This document shows, piece by piece, positions 1 through 10,176 of a stretch of DNA of 64,000 nt. This DNA is from Kingdonia uniflora (taxonomy: Eukaryota; Streptophyta; Magnoliopsida; Ranunculales; Circaeasteraceae). The notes below the pieces were generated by a model. It was not told the DNA's origin. It was given only the letters and a program-made list of their open reading frames with translations, and did not search any database. Location of the stretch: assembly GCA_014058105.1 (NCBI GenBank), contig JACGCM010001311.1, forward strand, positions 792,501-856,500. The letters are read 5' to 3'. Position 1 is the first letter of the stretch, and each line of letters begins with the position of its first letter. Made by a program: the position numbers and the translations under genes.

Positions 1-569
1 TTCCAATTACGATACTCATAGAGAAAGAATCGCAATAAATGCAAAGAGGGGGCATCCTGTATCCAAGATCGAAGAGTTTGAACCAAGAGTTCCAGATGGA
101 TGGGGTAGGGTATTAGTATATCTAATACATTATTTAAATGTGATAATTTATCTTCTAAAAAAGTAAATATTGAATGAATTGATCGTAAATTATAAGATGT
201 TGCTATTTCTTTCCTTTCTAAGGAAGATACTAATCGTAGTAAGAGTGGAATTTCCACAATGACTGCAAACCCCTCTGATATCATTTGATAATTCAAATTA
301 TTCTTATGCCCAACAAATTTATTTTGTTTAAAATGATTAGCCGAAAAAAAAAAATGATTCTGTTTATAGGTTCGAGTAATTAAACGTTTCACAATTAGTG
401 AACTGGATTTATTGTCATTACCAAAATTTTCCATGGATTCATAAAGAACCGCTCTAGTTAAACCATGATCATGAGCAAGTGCATAAATATACTCTTGAAA
501 AAGAAGTGGATATAGGAAGTCTTTTTGTCGAGATCTATCCATTTCTAAATATCTTTGTAATTTCTCCAT
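1..569 (-). CDS. matK: matK maturase K, N-terminal part, cut by window edge
   Basis: Maturase K is the plastid-encoded protein that helps splice group II introns. The frame opens at the ATG at 569-567 ([20 protein letters not shown]) and stays open for 189 codons to the window edge, against about 500 in the full protein. Family-typical stretches are visible: [52 protein letters not shown] and [20 protein letters not shown]. An 11-base A run (plus strand, about 344-354) is kept in frame. It lies, as expected, inside the trnK intron. In a nuclear location it would have no plastid-type promoter function and is presumably not expressed; that part is inference. Confidence 0.9.
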   Translation of the reverse strand, partial: MEKLQRYLEMDRSRQKDFLYPLLFQEYIYALAHDHGLTRAVLYESMENFGNDNKSSSLIVKRLITRTYKQNHFFFSANHFKQNKFVGHKNNLNYQMISEGFAVIVEIPLLLRLVSSLERKEIATSYNLRSIHSIFTFLEDKLSHLNNVLDILIPYPIHLELLVQTLRSWIQDAPSLHLLRFFLYEYRNW

Positions 570-1260
570 TAGAAATTATATTTGAACCAAAGTAAAAAGG
601 GGGATTTCTTGGGTTATCAAATGATACATAGTGCGATACAGTCAAAACAAAGGTATATAGTAAGAAAAAAATGAATACCTCGGAGACAGATAAGCTAATC
701 AACGGATTCTCAATTTTTCCAGGCAATTTGGTTATAAGATACCTAGATCATTAGAAATCCTTTATTTTTGCAACCCGATCGCTCTTTTGACTTTGGAATA
801 AATAATCTTTATCAATATACTGTTTCTTCTACACATTCGTCTCTATAGAAATAGAGTTAATAGTTAGGATTTATAAAAAAAAATGGATAATCCACTTATT
901 TATAGGATACCCTTTTTCCGCATCAGGCACTAATATATTTTTAACGTCTAATTAGATGGGGTAATCATTCGAATTACAAACAAAAGCTCGTTGCTTTCTT
1001 TATTTCCCTATAATTAGAGCCATAGGGCTCTATCCATTTATTCACTTGACCCAACCATGAATTTTGTCCCGCTCTAAGAATTCAAACAATATTTTGTCCT
1101 GATCTGGAAAAGATAAAGGATTCTAAGAGTTCTTGATTGATGCGACATGCTATTTTTTCCATTCATTCCCTTTCAAGATCAGTCGTGGTCTTACAAACTC
1201 TACCAATGGTATGGACGAATCCGTTGCTTCATCCAAATGTGTAAAAGATTCTAGCCGCAC
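570..1260 (-). other. trnK group II intron, part upstream of matK
   Basis: This is the stretch between the trnK 5' exon and the matK start on the minus strand. The intron begins at the exon edge with GTGCGGCTAG, the GTGCG start typical of plastid group II introns. It holds no credible ORF of its own; short frames here are non-coding shadows. Confidence 0.8.
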
Positions 1261-1297
1261 TTAAAAGCCGAGTACTCTACCGTTGAGTTAGCAACCC
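1261..1297 (-). tRNA. trnK-UUU: trnK-UUU 5' exon (plastid-derived)
   Basis: Read on the minus strand the 37 bases start GGGTTGCTAACTCAACGG and end in CTTTTAA, the anticodon-loop edge where the plastid lysine tRNA is split. The D-arm is present. The 3' exon would lie beyond the matK gene to the left of the window. As a plastid fragment with its partner exon unseen, it is unlikely to make a tRNA here. Confidence 0.88.
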
Positions 1298-1918
1298 TAA
1301 TAACGTAATTACATTATGTAATAATGTGTGTAAATACGATCGGAATCAAAATAATGAAATTGGATTACACCACCCCATTAAAACATTGAACTGACAAGAT
1401 AACAAATAAAAAACTAAACTTATGAGACAGAGATAAATAGAGCTTTTTATCCACGACCGAATTATATTTGTTCAATACACAATTGTCAATATGAACACTG
1501 AAAAAACTTGTGTTGGATTGGCACTACATGAATAATCTATATAATCTATATAGATAATATAAAAGTGTGAATAGAGAAAAAATATAAGGAAGAAGGGAAT
1601 CTCAGGTTTATTAAAAGTAAAATAAGCAAGTTTGACCCCCTTTTTTTGGTGGAATCTTAATAAAAACTACCCTCAATAGGATAATCCCAAAATTTTATAG
1701 ATCCTATTAGTCCATCTATTCGCTGAATCCTTTTTATATCCGTCCCATATAACATAGAAAATAGAAAATAATTTTCTCGTGATTTCTATTTCTAATTTAT
1801 AGAAAAGAATAATATAGGATCGTATGGTAACAAAAAAATAGTAAATAAGTAAATATGAACAGAAAAAGAAAAAGGGAAGAAAAAATGACACCAAGCTAGC
1901 AGAGGCCCCCCTTTCTTT
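1298..1918. other. trnK-rps16 plastid spacer
   Basis: This AT-rich spacer lies between the trnK 5' exon and the rps16 stop codon. Short minus-strand frames in it, such as that at 1673-1894, are read-through or chance frames. I see no other gene. Confidence 0.7.
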
Positions 1919-2145
1919 TTAATTGAATTTTGTTTGATTAACGCGAAGTTCTTTAAATACCTCTGCCTTCTTTGAAATATCATGAACGATTCCTGTAGGT
2001 TGAGCACCTTTTTCAAGGAAATATAGAATAGCGGGAACATTTAAATAAGTTTGATTCTTTATCGGATCGTAAAAACCCACTTTACGAAGATCTCTTCCTT
2101 CTCTTCGGGATCGAACATCAATTGCAACGATTTGATAGATGGCTC
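1919..2145 (-). CDS. rps16: rps16 exon 2, ribosomal protein S16 (plastid-derived)
   Basis: S16 is a small-subunit protein of the plastid ribosome. The minus strand reads [20 protein letters not shown], then [38 protein letters not shown] and [12 protein letters not shown], ending with TAA at 1921-1919. This is the whole second exon, with no stop or frameshift. The exon starts after the group II intron end at about 2146. The first exon (about 13 codons in other plants) is absent because the insertion ends inside the intron, so the gene cannot be functional here. Confidence 0.88.
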
Positions 2146-2536
2146 ATTGGGATAGGTGTAGATGAACAACGCCCCCCCTAGAAACGTATAGGAGGTTTTA
2201 TCCTCGTACGGCTCAAGAAAGAATGATTCTAATTTATGTCTATCTAGTAGCAAATAGATCCATAAAATCATCAAATAATATTCTAAGTGATTTGATCATT
2301 TTTGATTTATTCTTTTTTCTCCTCAAAAAAAGAATAAATCAAAATTACTCATACTCATAACTCAAGTTGGATAATTCTCAAAGAGTTCTAAGGAAAATCC
2401 TTAGGCCTAGCCATTTTATTTATTGAGATGTCTCTAACCCTTTTTTATCTCGTTTAGATTTTATTATTGTTTTGTTGATCATTCTAATACAGTTATTGAG
2501 ACAATTAAAAAGGTGTTTTCTTGTTTCGGGATCTTT
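2146..2536 (-). other. rps16 group II intron, 3' part
   Basis: Directly upstream of exon 2 on the minus strand is a group II intron domain V: GAGCCGTACGAGG at 2214-2202, then a stem closing with the CTCCTATACG side and the GGGGGGG tract. Further upstream, sequence typical of the rps16 intron runs to about 2530. The 5' half of the intron and exon 1 are missing, which marks the plastid-nuclear breakpoint. Confidence 0.75.
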
Positions 2537-3276
2537 ATCAACTCAAACGTAGTGATTCCTCTTTACTCAATTTCAATATTTTTCTCACTAGTTCACGCCG
2601 TGGGTTTATGAATTAGGGTTCTAAATCCTAAGATAATATTAACCCTAAATTGCTTGAAATAACTAATAACAATGCATTGACTACTATAATATGAGCTCAA
2701 ATTTATATCCTCTTAAGCCTAGAAATATTCTAAATCAATGTAAAATCACAATTAAGTTCCTAATAAACCCTAACCCTAATCGAATCAAAGATAACATTAC
2801 CCGAAAATAGAAACCTAATCGAATTCATCAAACCCTAGAATAAGAGAAAGGACACTCACAATGATGAGTGTTGCAAGTTCGCGAAACGGAAAAAATCTCA
2901 AGTTAAAAACTTATGTATCGAAAAAGAATGGCATATTCAAGTTACCGTAATACCCTTATTAAAATCCATAATTTTAATTATACCTTTTCTTTTTTGATAA
3001 ATGGTTGAAACCCTCAAATTAGGGATTTATTTTTATTGTTGTCAGATAACAATTTGGGCAGCAAAAATGGTACGAAAATTGTTTACAATCTCGTTGTTCA
3101 AGGGGTTTGATTTGACATTTGTTTATTCTTGTGTGGTTTTGTTCTTTGTAAATACAGTAATTTGTGAAGTTTCATTATTTGAAGAAAAGTGATACTTGGG
3201 CGTATATATATATATAGCAGAGTAAACTCGTGTAGTAGGTTTCTTCATCTTTGTAAGCACTGTGTTTATTGAGAGG

Positions 3277-3573
3277 CTAGATGATATGACGCATAACTAT
3301 CTCTGGCACAGAAAATAATTTCTTAAAATATATTTGGTCGAATGGGAGAGGGTGGGATGTATAAAGAATATTAGGGATAGGGAATTCACAAAATTGAAGT
3401 GGTGAACAGGGCCTTGATAGCAAATTCACTAAATTGAAGTGGTGAACATGGCCTTGAAAGCAATTGGTTTTGGAGATTTGGGTTGCTTTGAAGCATGAAA
3501 GGTGTATAAGATTTAGGAAGTTTGGGAAAAACTTTATGATGAAAAAAGGAGATTTACTAGAAACACTTAACAT
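3277..3573 (-). CDS. ORF in left foldback arm, unknown protein
   Basis: This 98-codon frame has no family I recognise. Its counterpart in the other arm (3939-4256, plus strand) has the same frame open over most of its length, with shared blocks such as LLSRPCSPLQFC, IPNILYTSHPLPFDQIYFKK and FSVPEIVMRHII. Two in-frame copies of a unit of about 42 bp (CFQGHVHHFNLVNLL, then SRPCSPLQFCEF) give internal repetition. Persistence of the frame in both diverged arms hints at former coding, but codon use gives no strong support. It may equally be a transcribed non-coding exon. Confidence 0.3.
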   Translation of the reverse strand: MLSVSSKSPFFIIKFFPNFLNLIHLSCFKATQISKTNCFQGHVHHFNLVNLLSRPCSPLQFCEFPIPNILYTSHPLPFDQIYFKKLFSVPEIVMRHII

Positions 3574-3579
3574 AAAAAA

Positions 3580-3900
3580 TAAAAAATTCCAGCATCATCA
3601 TCCGTACTAACCTAAGGAAGGAGGAATATGAAGAGCTCAACAATTAACTTTAAATGTTACTGGCTTGCAAACTACTTGAATGCCTAATCCAAGAGCTCTC
3701 CGCATTGAACAAAATATCAACTCAAATGCAGTGATTCCTCCCTTCTTCTTACTCAATTTAAATATTTTTCCCTCTAGTTTCCGCCACGGGTTTTACCTAT
3801 ATTAAGGTTCTAAATCCTAAGATAGTATTAACACTAAATTGCTTAATACAAACTGCCTAAATTGCTTGATATAACTGATTACAATAGGAACTCAAATCTA
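3580..3900 (-). repeat. Exon-like repeat unit X, copy in foldback spacer
   Basis: This segment lies in the foldback spacer and matches 6800-7060. On the minus strand both copies hold an exon-like frame with ITAFELISCSMRRALGLGIQ-type residues, ending VTFKVNC and a stop. The plastid junction at about 2540 cuts a third copy of the same unit. I do not recognise the protein. The unit is followed on the same strand by AT-rich sequence that could be an intron. Confidence 0.5.
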
Positions 3901-3938
3901 AATCCATAACCCTATTTAAAGTTTCTCTAAACCCCAAA

Positions 3939-4256
3939 ATGCATATTGAGACTACTTATTTGTACGACTTCCTAGACTGCCTTTTTTCACCATCTAGATT
4001 TCTTCCCAAGCTTCCTGAATCATATTCACCTTCCCCATGCTTCAAAGTAACCCAAATCTCCAACAACATTTGCTATCAAGGCCATATTCACCACTTCAAT
4101 TTTGTGAATTTGTTATCAAGGCCCTGTTCACCACTTCAATTTTGTAAATTCCCAATCCCTAATATTCTTTATACATCACACTCTCTCCCATTCGACGAAA
4201 TATATTTCAAGAAATCATTTTCCGTGCCAGAGATAGTTATGCGTCATATCATCTAG
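3939..4256 (+). CDS. ORF in right foldback arm, unknown protein
   Basis: This 105-codon mirror copy of the minus-strand ORF at 3277-3573 shares the C-terminal block SVPEIVMRHII and the stop. Its N-terminal residues lie outside the inverted arm. No signal peptide, membrane helix or known domain is visible. The local tandem repeat of about 42 bp (tatcaaggcc ... caccacttcaattttgt, twice) is kept. The frame may be a chance survivor of the inverted duplication. Confidence 0.3.
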   Translation: MHIETTYLYDFLDCLFSPSRFLPKLPESYSPSPCFKVTQISNNICYQGHIHHFNFVNLLSRPCSPLQFCKFPIPNILYTSHSLPFDEIYFKKSFSVPEIVMRHII

Positions 4257-4935
4257 CCTTTTAATAAACACAGTACTTACAAAGATAAAGAAACCTACTA
4301 CACGAGTTTACTCTGCTATACATATATAAACATAACTATCACTTTTCCTCAAATAATAAAGCTTCACAAATTACTATATTTACAAAGAACAAAACCGCAC
4401 AAAAAAACAAACAAATGTCAAATCAAAACCCTAAAAGAACGAGATTGTAAACAATGTTCGTACTTTTTTTACAACAAATCATTCTCTGAGAACAATAAAA
4501 ATAAATCCATAATTTGAGGGTTTCAACTTTCAACCATTTTTCAAAAGAAAAAAGGGTATAATTGAAATTATGAATTTTGATAATAGTATTACGGTAACTT
4601 GAAGATCCTATTCTTTTGCGATACATAAATTTCTAACTCGAGATTTTCTTCCTTTTCGCGAACTTGCATCACGCTTCATCAATGTGAGTACATTTTCTCT
4701 TCTTCTAGGGTTTAATGAATTCGATTAGATTTCTATTTTCGAGTAATGTTATCTTTGATTTAATTAGGGTTGGGGTTTATTAGGAACTTAATAGTGATTT
4801 TACATTGATTTAGAATAATTTTAGGGTTAAAGAAATAAATTTGATCACATATTATAGTAGCCAATGCATTGTTATTTGTTATTTCAAGCAATTTAGAGTT
4901 ACTATCGTCTTAGGATATATAAGAACAAATATACC

Positions 4936-6779
4936 CATTTCTAGAGAAAATTTTCTTTTAACTAAGTAGCATATTTGGCATACCTTAAAAAACTTACTAA
5001 GCTGGTGTATTCAATTACGTAAGCACTTGTTGGAACTTCATAAAAGCTTATTAGCCAAAAAATCATAGCCAAAAGCAGACCATGTGTTCAAATAGCTTCC
5101 GTAACTCCGCTTTAAAATCAGTTAATTCACCCTATTCTCAATGCTTTTATTCATAATTTCCAAATCAATTTTGGATGACAAAGGAAACAAAACAAGAAAA
5201 CTTCACACAAAGAAAAGTAAGCATTATATTTAGAAGTACTATCAAACACCACAAGATTGAAGAAAAAAAATGTTTCATTTATGCATGCCAAACAGCTAAA
5301 ACAAATTTATTCTAAGCACGGTACAATTTATCCCAAACGGAGCCAAAAAACAGTTTACCCTATCACCTGAAAAACAAAGTTCAAATAAGCAAAATGGTAT
5401 TTCCTGAGTGGAAAACAATGACTATATCATAAGAGATCTAATCTGGATGCACTCTTTCCTGATTTCTAAAAATCAATGAAACTTTTTTTTTCTTTAACAC
5501 CATAATCACAAATTACTCAAATTACTATAAATTTTACCTATGAGGCGAGAAAGTGCATAAATGTAAATATAGAGAACAAAACCAAAGAAGAACAAGCAAA
5601 TGTTAAATCAAAACCCTAAAAACAATTAGATGTAAACAGTTTCATACCTTTTATGTTGCTCAACAAATACCCAAATCGTTCTCTGAAAAGAATAAATCCC
5701 TAATTTGGGGGGTTTCACCATTTCTCAAAAGACCAAGGGTATAATCGTATTAAATGAATAAAATAAGAGTATTAAAGTCAATTGATTATTCTATCACGAT
5801 ATCTCAAACATCATCCGACTGTCAAAACTCGCAAAAGACGACTACTGAGGGTCCTAAAAACAGAAATTGATATCTGCAGAGCAGATTGATGGTCATAGAT
5901 ATCATTGGGAAAAACTAAATCACCCTCTTACGTTTCTGTCAACAACAATCAGTGACTACAAACAGTAAACAATATGCTGAAGCTCTAGATGCGGAGTTTT
6001 TTGCCCAGAAAATATAATTTCACTTAGATGACCTATCAGCATATGACAGAAGATTGTACAGACATGTCGGGCCGTTTATTGGATTAGGGAGAATTTGTGT
6101 GTGAGGCAGTACTATGTATCAGTGGCTAGCACAAACTAATTTTGAGGTCTATGGTGTATGGATGTGTTCTGCATGTTGGGTAAAATAGCAAACTATCACC
6201 TAGAAACCACAATTTATACGGGAACAATGGTCTAGCCGTCTAGGGTACAACTGATTTACAAGTTCAGCAATCTTTAGCACCCTAAAATTTAGATTTCTTT
6301 GTCCCTTTCACATCTCTAAAATACATCAAAAACCATAATGCCGAATTTCCCAATTCCTTCCTCTACAATACCCAAAATCAGTAAGTTATTCCTTGATCAA
6401 ATTGAACCATACCTAATCTTCACATTCTTCTAACAAAAAACACATTGTTTGATAACCCAACTTTAACTCAAACCCTAACTCTTTTTTTATTCTTTTTTTT
6501 TTTTGCAAACCAGGTTGATCCGGGTTCATAATTTATCTCCATTAGCCTAGCATCCAAAATTATGAATCAGATGCTTCTAAAACCACTTGTCAAACACTAC
6601 TATTTTATTTTATTTTAAATCCCCAAGGACCTCAAACTAAATCCTTATATTTCAATTACCAAAGCTTCATGAAATCAATTATCTTAGACTTAATACACAA
6701 CATAAACAAAGACACTTCACAAATAAAACCCAAGTTTCCCTTCTCCTATGTTATAAACTCCATAATGTAAAAAGGAAGA
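4936..6779. other. AT-rich region without recognisable gene; one partial repeat
   Basis: Apart from about 5540-5810, I see no gene or element here. That part resembles the foldback right arm at 4380-4620 (shared ATGTCAAATCAAAACCCTAAA-type sequence and the TTTGAGGGTTTCAAC block) and lies in the same orientation. Elsewhere there are only short frames and A/T runs. Confidence 0.5.
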
Positions 6780-7340
6780 TTACAAGAAACATTTCACATA
6801 AAAAAAAAAAATTCCAGCATCGTCATCCGTACTAACCTAAAGAAGGAGGAATATCAAGAGCTCAACAATTAACTTTAAATGTTACTGGCTTGCAAACTAC
6901 TTGTATGCCTAATCCAAGAGCTCTCCGCATTGAACAAGATATCAACTCAAACGCAGTGATTCCTCCCTTCTTCTTACTCAATTTAAATATTTTTCCCTCT
7001 AGTTTACGCCACGGGCTTTACCTATATTAAGGTTCTAAATGATTACAATAGGAACTCAAATCTAAATCCATGTAAACTCACAATTAAGTTCCTAATAAAC
7101 CTAAAACCCTAGAACAACGACAATTACATCCAAACAAAATCGAAGATAACATTACTCGAAAATAGAAACCCTAATCAAATCAATCAAGCCCTAGAAGAAT
7201 ACGAGAAAGCGTACTCGCAGTGACGAATGTTACAAGTTTGTGAAACGAATGAAGATCTCGAAGTTTGGACAATTATATATCGTGAAAGAATCTCAGTGGA
7301 CTATAATACCCTTAACTAGTAAATCGTAACACGGTAGGGA
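6780..7340 (-). repeat. Exon-like repeat unit X, longest single copy
   Basis: On the minus strand this reads as the 5' part of a gene. It has an exon-like leader near 7300-7200, a GTGAG-type or GCGAGT donor near 7220, an AT-rich intron with repeated AACCCTA motifs, and an exon with the ITAFELISCSMRRALGLGIQ frame ending at a stop near 6870. The same arrangement, diverged, is found in the foldback arms. The protein is unrecognised. It may be a duplicated gene fragment carried by a transposon. Confidence 0.45.
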
Positions 7341-7599
7341 ACGACCGTTCTTCCCCGATTGTCTCCTCCTTTGAGAAACACTAACAACATTTACGCTTTT
7401 AAACCAATTCCAACCAATTTACACCTAAACTTGAAAATTCCCTTTCGAAAGTTGGTTCTTTTACACAATATCCCTAAAAGAAAGTGAAGAACAAAGATAT
7501 CAAGATAGAAAAAAGGATTCAAACTCACCAATTTCAGCTCTGTGGGACAATTAAAAGTTCCTAAATCACTAAATTACTCAATTACCAACTCTCCCATTC

Positions 7600-8097
7600 C
7601 AAAATTTGCAACCTTTTCTAGTTTCTGATTTAGGGCTTGAAATTGGGGGCAAATAACAATCACATGTCTTGACAAGCATAATTAAACACTAACACGATGA
7701 CAAAACCTAAATCAAACACAAATAATTCATGATTGTAACCCTAAATCTACAAAATTAGTTCAAACTTACGAGATCGAACGGGTTGATTTTACCAATTTTG
7801 CTCCTCCAATCTTCTTTTGCCCTAATTGCACCAAAATCACAATGATGAGAGAGAGGTGAAACAAAAAGATTCCTTATAGAGATGAACTGATTTGGAGCCG
7901 AGAGAGGGGGAGGCGGATAAGTTTGTTTGGAGAAGAGATTTTTTTTTTCGGAGAAGGAGAGGAGAGTTTTTGAAGAGAAGACGAAAATTTTCAGGTCCCA
8001 TGCAAATGTTAAACTGCCGTAATGTAGGAACACTGACAACTACGGTCGTTTCATATTACCGTCGTATTCCGAAGAAAATCATTCATTTTGTATCCTA
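7600..8097 (-). repeat. Segment A, copy 1 (duplicated 5'-gene-like sequence)
   Basis: This segment is repeated with high similarity at 61909-62350. On the minus strand both copies keep an open frame with CDFGAIRAKEDWRSKIG (Ala to Val at one position) and INPFDLVSLN, ending over a good splice donor (GATCTC then GTAAGTTTG). It looks like the first exon and intron start of a gene copied elsewhere. No known domain is seen. Its right end (aaactgccgtaatgtagg ...) recurs at 12887. Confidence 0.5.
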
Positions 8098-8362
8098 GGG
8101 ACTGATATCAATGGTTGAGAATTTATACATTAACTATGATCAATAATTGCATAGGTAAATGAGATTAAACTAACTTTTATCCTACTTTCTAAAAAATATC
8201 TTGTTCTTGAGTGAGTCTTCCCTTGGATTAGCTGCAGACTTAATGGATGAGATGGTTTTCTGTGTAGTAGAAAACCAAGAGGTACTTCCTCTCTATTTAA
8301 CCTAATAAGGTTTGGATGGTCTTCCCATTATACCCTCAAACCCTAATAAAGAGTAACACTAG
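8098..8362 (-). repeat. LTR-like repeat R, copy 1 (broken by E1)
   Basis: This is one of three copies of an LTR-like sequence (others at 12977 and 61520). On the minus strand the end near 8110 reads CTCAACC then ATTGATATCAGTC, close to the TGGTATCAGAGC primer site used by copia elements; copy 3 reads ATTGGTATCAACC there. This copy stops at the TAG at 8360-8362, where element E1 begins. Its missing remainder can be read in copy 3. Confidence 0.5.
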
Positions 8363-8770
8363 GGCCCAGTTTGGTTCGAGGCAAACTGGATGCAAATGCA
8401 ACAGTTTGAATTTTCAACCGATTATAGGTGTTTGGTTCAACTTAAATTCAAGAGGAATAAGTTGTAGGTGTTTGGTTTGTTACAAATGCAAGTACATATG
8501 TTTGGTTTGTTTTCGTAAAGCAAATACAAGTAGTTTGCAACTGTTTGTTTCAATGTTAATTATCCAATGCAAAAGCAAGGAATTTGCATTTGGTGTAAAA
8601 TAGACTTTTTTCTTTGCATTCTGTTGCAGCCAAAAATCTCTGTAACAAGACTTGCATCGAGGACTCTCTCTTCCCACCAAAAAAATCTCTCTTCCCGCCA
8701 AAAAAAATGTGCCGTGATCAAAAACAAAATAAAAACCTTTTAAAACCAAACTCTTGGTTCTCCTAAACCC
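8363..8770. mobile_element. E1: left end of a Harbinger-like element, right end missing
   Basis: It begins GGCCCAGTTTGGTTCGAGGC after a TAG target, exactly as E2 begins at 13244 after TAG. About 400 bp match E2 closely, up to ctcctaaaccctca, then the two diverge. No right terminal inverted repeat was found before 12887, so E1 is truncated or its right end was replaced. The TIR and 3-bp TAG target fit the PIF/Harbinger superfamily. Confidence 0.6.
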
Positions 8771-9530
8771 TCAAATAAATCAACAGTACAACCATGGTAT
8801 CCCCAAATTAGAACTATAAAGAAACTATCCACCACAAGGCTCTGCTGTGAACTATGGAACTCAAATGAGCCTTAGCACAGGATACTGCAAACTCTTGAAC
8901 TCACCTAACATAGGGAAACTCCAAACTCTTTTCAACTCATATTTTTCTTCAATCAGGTAAAAGAAATTTTGAATTTGATTGAAAATGTTTGCTTTTCTAA
9001 CTATAAATTTGCAGACTCAAGTTGGGGAAAGATTTAGGGATTCCTGTAACCCATTTCTGGTGAGATTATTTTCAGTAAAACCCACAAAGGATTCTTCCCC
9101 AAATCAGAACTTAAACATTCACCCCCTTAATACACCTCTCCCAATTCTTTAGTATGGATAAACAAACCCTAATAGAGGAATTACAGCAAGATTGGGTCAC
9201 AACGATTCGTTGGAATTACCCTAAACAGCTATACTGCAGGCAAGCTAGAAGTCACCAGCAAGATTCAACAACAAATTGAAGATAAACAAACCTTAATGGA
9301 GGAATTACAGCAAGATTGAAAGATCGATTCAACATCAAGATTATTAGATAATGGAAGAATTACCTTGAATAAGAGAGAGAGAGAGAGTAGAGAGCACAAC
9401 GATTCGTTGGAATTCTGTTGGAGCAGTCGGAGCTCTGTAGGAAAGAGAGCTCTATGGAGGGATTGGAGCTCTTTCTTCTGTGGAGTGATCGGTTAGAGAG
9501 GGGAGAATGGAAGAAAGAAAAAACTTGTTT
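8771..9530. other. Unassigned sequence between E1 and the Harbinger element
   Basis: No gene is recognised. It contains a short imperfect direct repeat (gataaacaaaccctaatagaggaattacagcaagattg near 9157, again near 9280) and a small GA microsatellite near 9373. It may be E1 interior. The sequence resumes after the Harbinger insertion at 12619. Confidence 0.4.
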
Positions 9531-9829
9531 TTAGGCCATGTTTGTTTATTTTTGGGGGTGAGAAGAGGTAGGAAGAGGTAGGAAATTTCGAGGTTAGAAG
9601 ATTTGGAGAAAACTCGTGTGCTTTTTGGCAGAAAGTTAGAACTTGTACTTAATACTTATAACTTCAATTTCTCACTAGTCTGTTTGGCTGAACCATCTAA
9701 TTTGACCACAGATTAGAAGTTTCTCCACAAAAATATCAAAAATACATATAAAACCAAATATAGAGGAAAACATTCCTCATAGTCATACAAGAAAATACCA
9801 GTCGATCAACACCTCTAAAATTAAAATAC

Positions 9830-10176
9830 TCACTTATTACCTACCTTACAACACACCACTCCAACACAAACTAAAGCAACACAGAAAATCCAACCATACA
9901 CATCCCTCACAGCCATCCCACCTAGATCCTCTACGTCTTCAGCTTCTTCGACCTCAGCAACTGGTGGGGCTTCTTCCTCCTCCAAAGCTACTCCCCCCTG
10001 AATATGCCTCTCCTTCTCAACAAATGCAACAAACAAACGATCAGCCTCTGCCCTTGAATTAACTCTTCTATGAATAGCTCCTCGAAAACCTGAGACTTGG
10101 GGGTGTGTCTCCTCCCATGTCTCATATACTTCGGATACACGCCTTACAAAAACCACATAATACCTAGCCATCACAC
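9830..10176 (-). CDS. RNase H1 N-terminal / viroplasmin-type domain ORF in Harbinger
   Basis: From the Met at 10171 the frame reads ARYYVVFVRRVSEVYETWEE, then THPQVSGFRGAIHRRVNSRA and EADRLFVAFVEKE. This matches the pattern of the small nucleic-acid-binding domain found at the N-terminus of eukaryotic RNase H1 and in caulimovirus viroplasmin: YYVVFxGRxxGVYxxWEE, QVxGFxGAxxKxFxxxxEA. An acidic linker follows (VALEEEEAPPVAEVEEAEDV), then a hydrophobic tail (WIFCVALVCVGVVCC). No RNase H catalytic domain follows. An acceptor (TTATTTTGTAG) lies just upstream and a donor (AAG|GTAGGT) at 9845, so it may be an exon of a longer transcript. It lies downstream of the transposase on the same strand. The role, perhaps binding RNA:DNA or dsRNA, is inference. 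Confidence 0.65.

Larger units (their letters stand above)
1..2540. other. Plastid DNA insertion (NUPT), left end off window
   Basis: The block reads, on the minus strand, as rps16 intron 3' part, rps16 exon 2, spacer, trnK-UUU 5' exon and trnK intron with matK. This is the standard gene order of the plastid large single-copy region between trnQ and psbA. It stops inside the rps16 intron at about 2531-2542 and continues directly into a nuclear repeat that also occurs at about 3720 and 6950. The repeat reads atcaactcaaacg at the junction, so the two sources share a few bases there, as expected of end joining. Coding parts are uninterrupted, so the transfer is recent, or the contig joins plastid and nuclear reads wrongly. 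Confidence 0.85.
2617..4935. repeat. Large foldback: inverted repeat with arms of about 940 bp
   Basis: The left arm (about 2617-3553) and right arm (about 3976-4935) are imperfect reverse complements around a spacer of about 420 bp. Matching landmarks are the left CTAAATCCTAAGATAATATT against the right CTTAGGATAT end, the TTCGCGAAC block at about 2880 and 4660, and the CATCTAGCC/GGCTAGATG block at about 3280 and 4250. Arms differ by scattered substitutions and small indels, so the duplication is not fresh. No terminal target duplication is obvious. It could be a foldback transposon or an inverted duplication of a low-copy segment. Confidence 0.75.

Noticed and set aside
1673..2274. Minus-strand frames overlapping rps16 and its spacer, longer than the rps16 exon frame
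   Set aside because: They are alternative frames of rps16 exon 2, the group II intron end and the spacer. The correct exon frame is fixed by the S16 protein motif.
2855..2900. ATGATGAGTG as a C box of a snoRNA near the foldback
   Set aside because: No D box at proper spacing and no terminal stem; the motif is not kept in the other repeat copies.
2536..2900. AACCCTAA-type motifs as interstitial telomere repeats
   Set aside because: The motifs are scattered singly in AT-rich introns and leaders and never form a tandem TTTAGGG array.
7755..8039. Minus-strand ORF of 94 codons in segment A as a real protein
   Set aside because: Only the part before the splice-donor-like site is shared with the second copy; the N-terminal part is low complexity and differs by frame changes.
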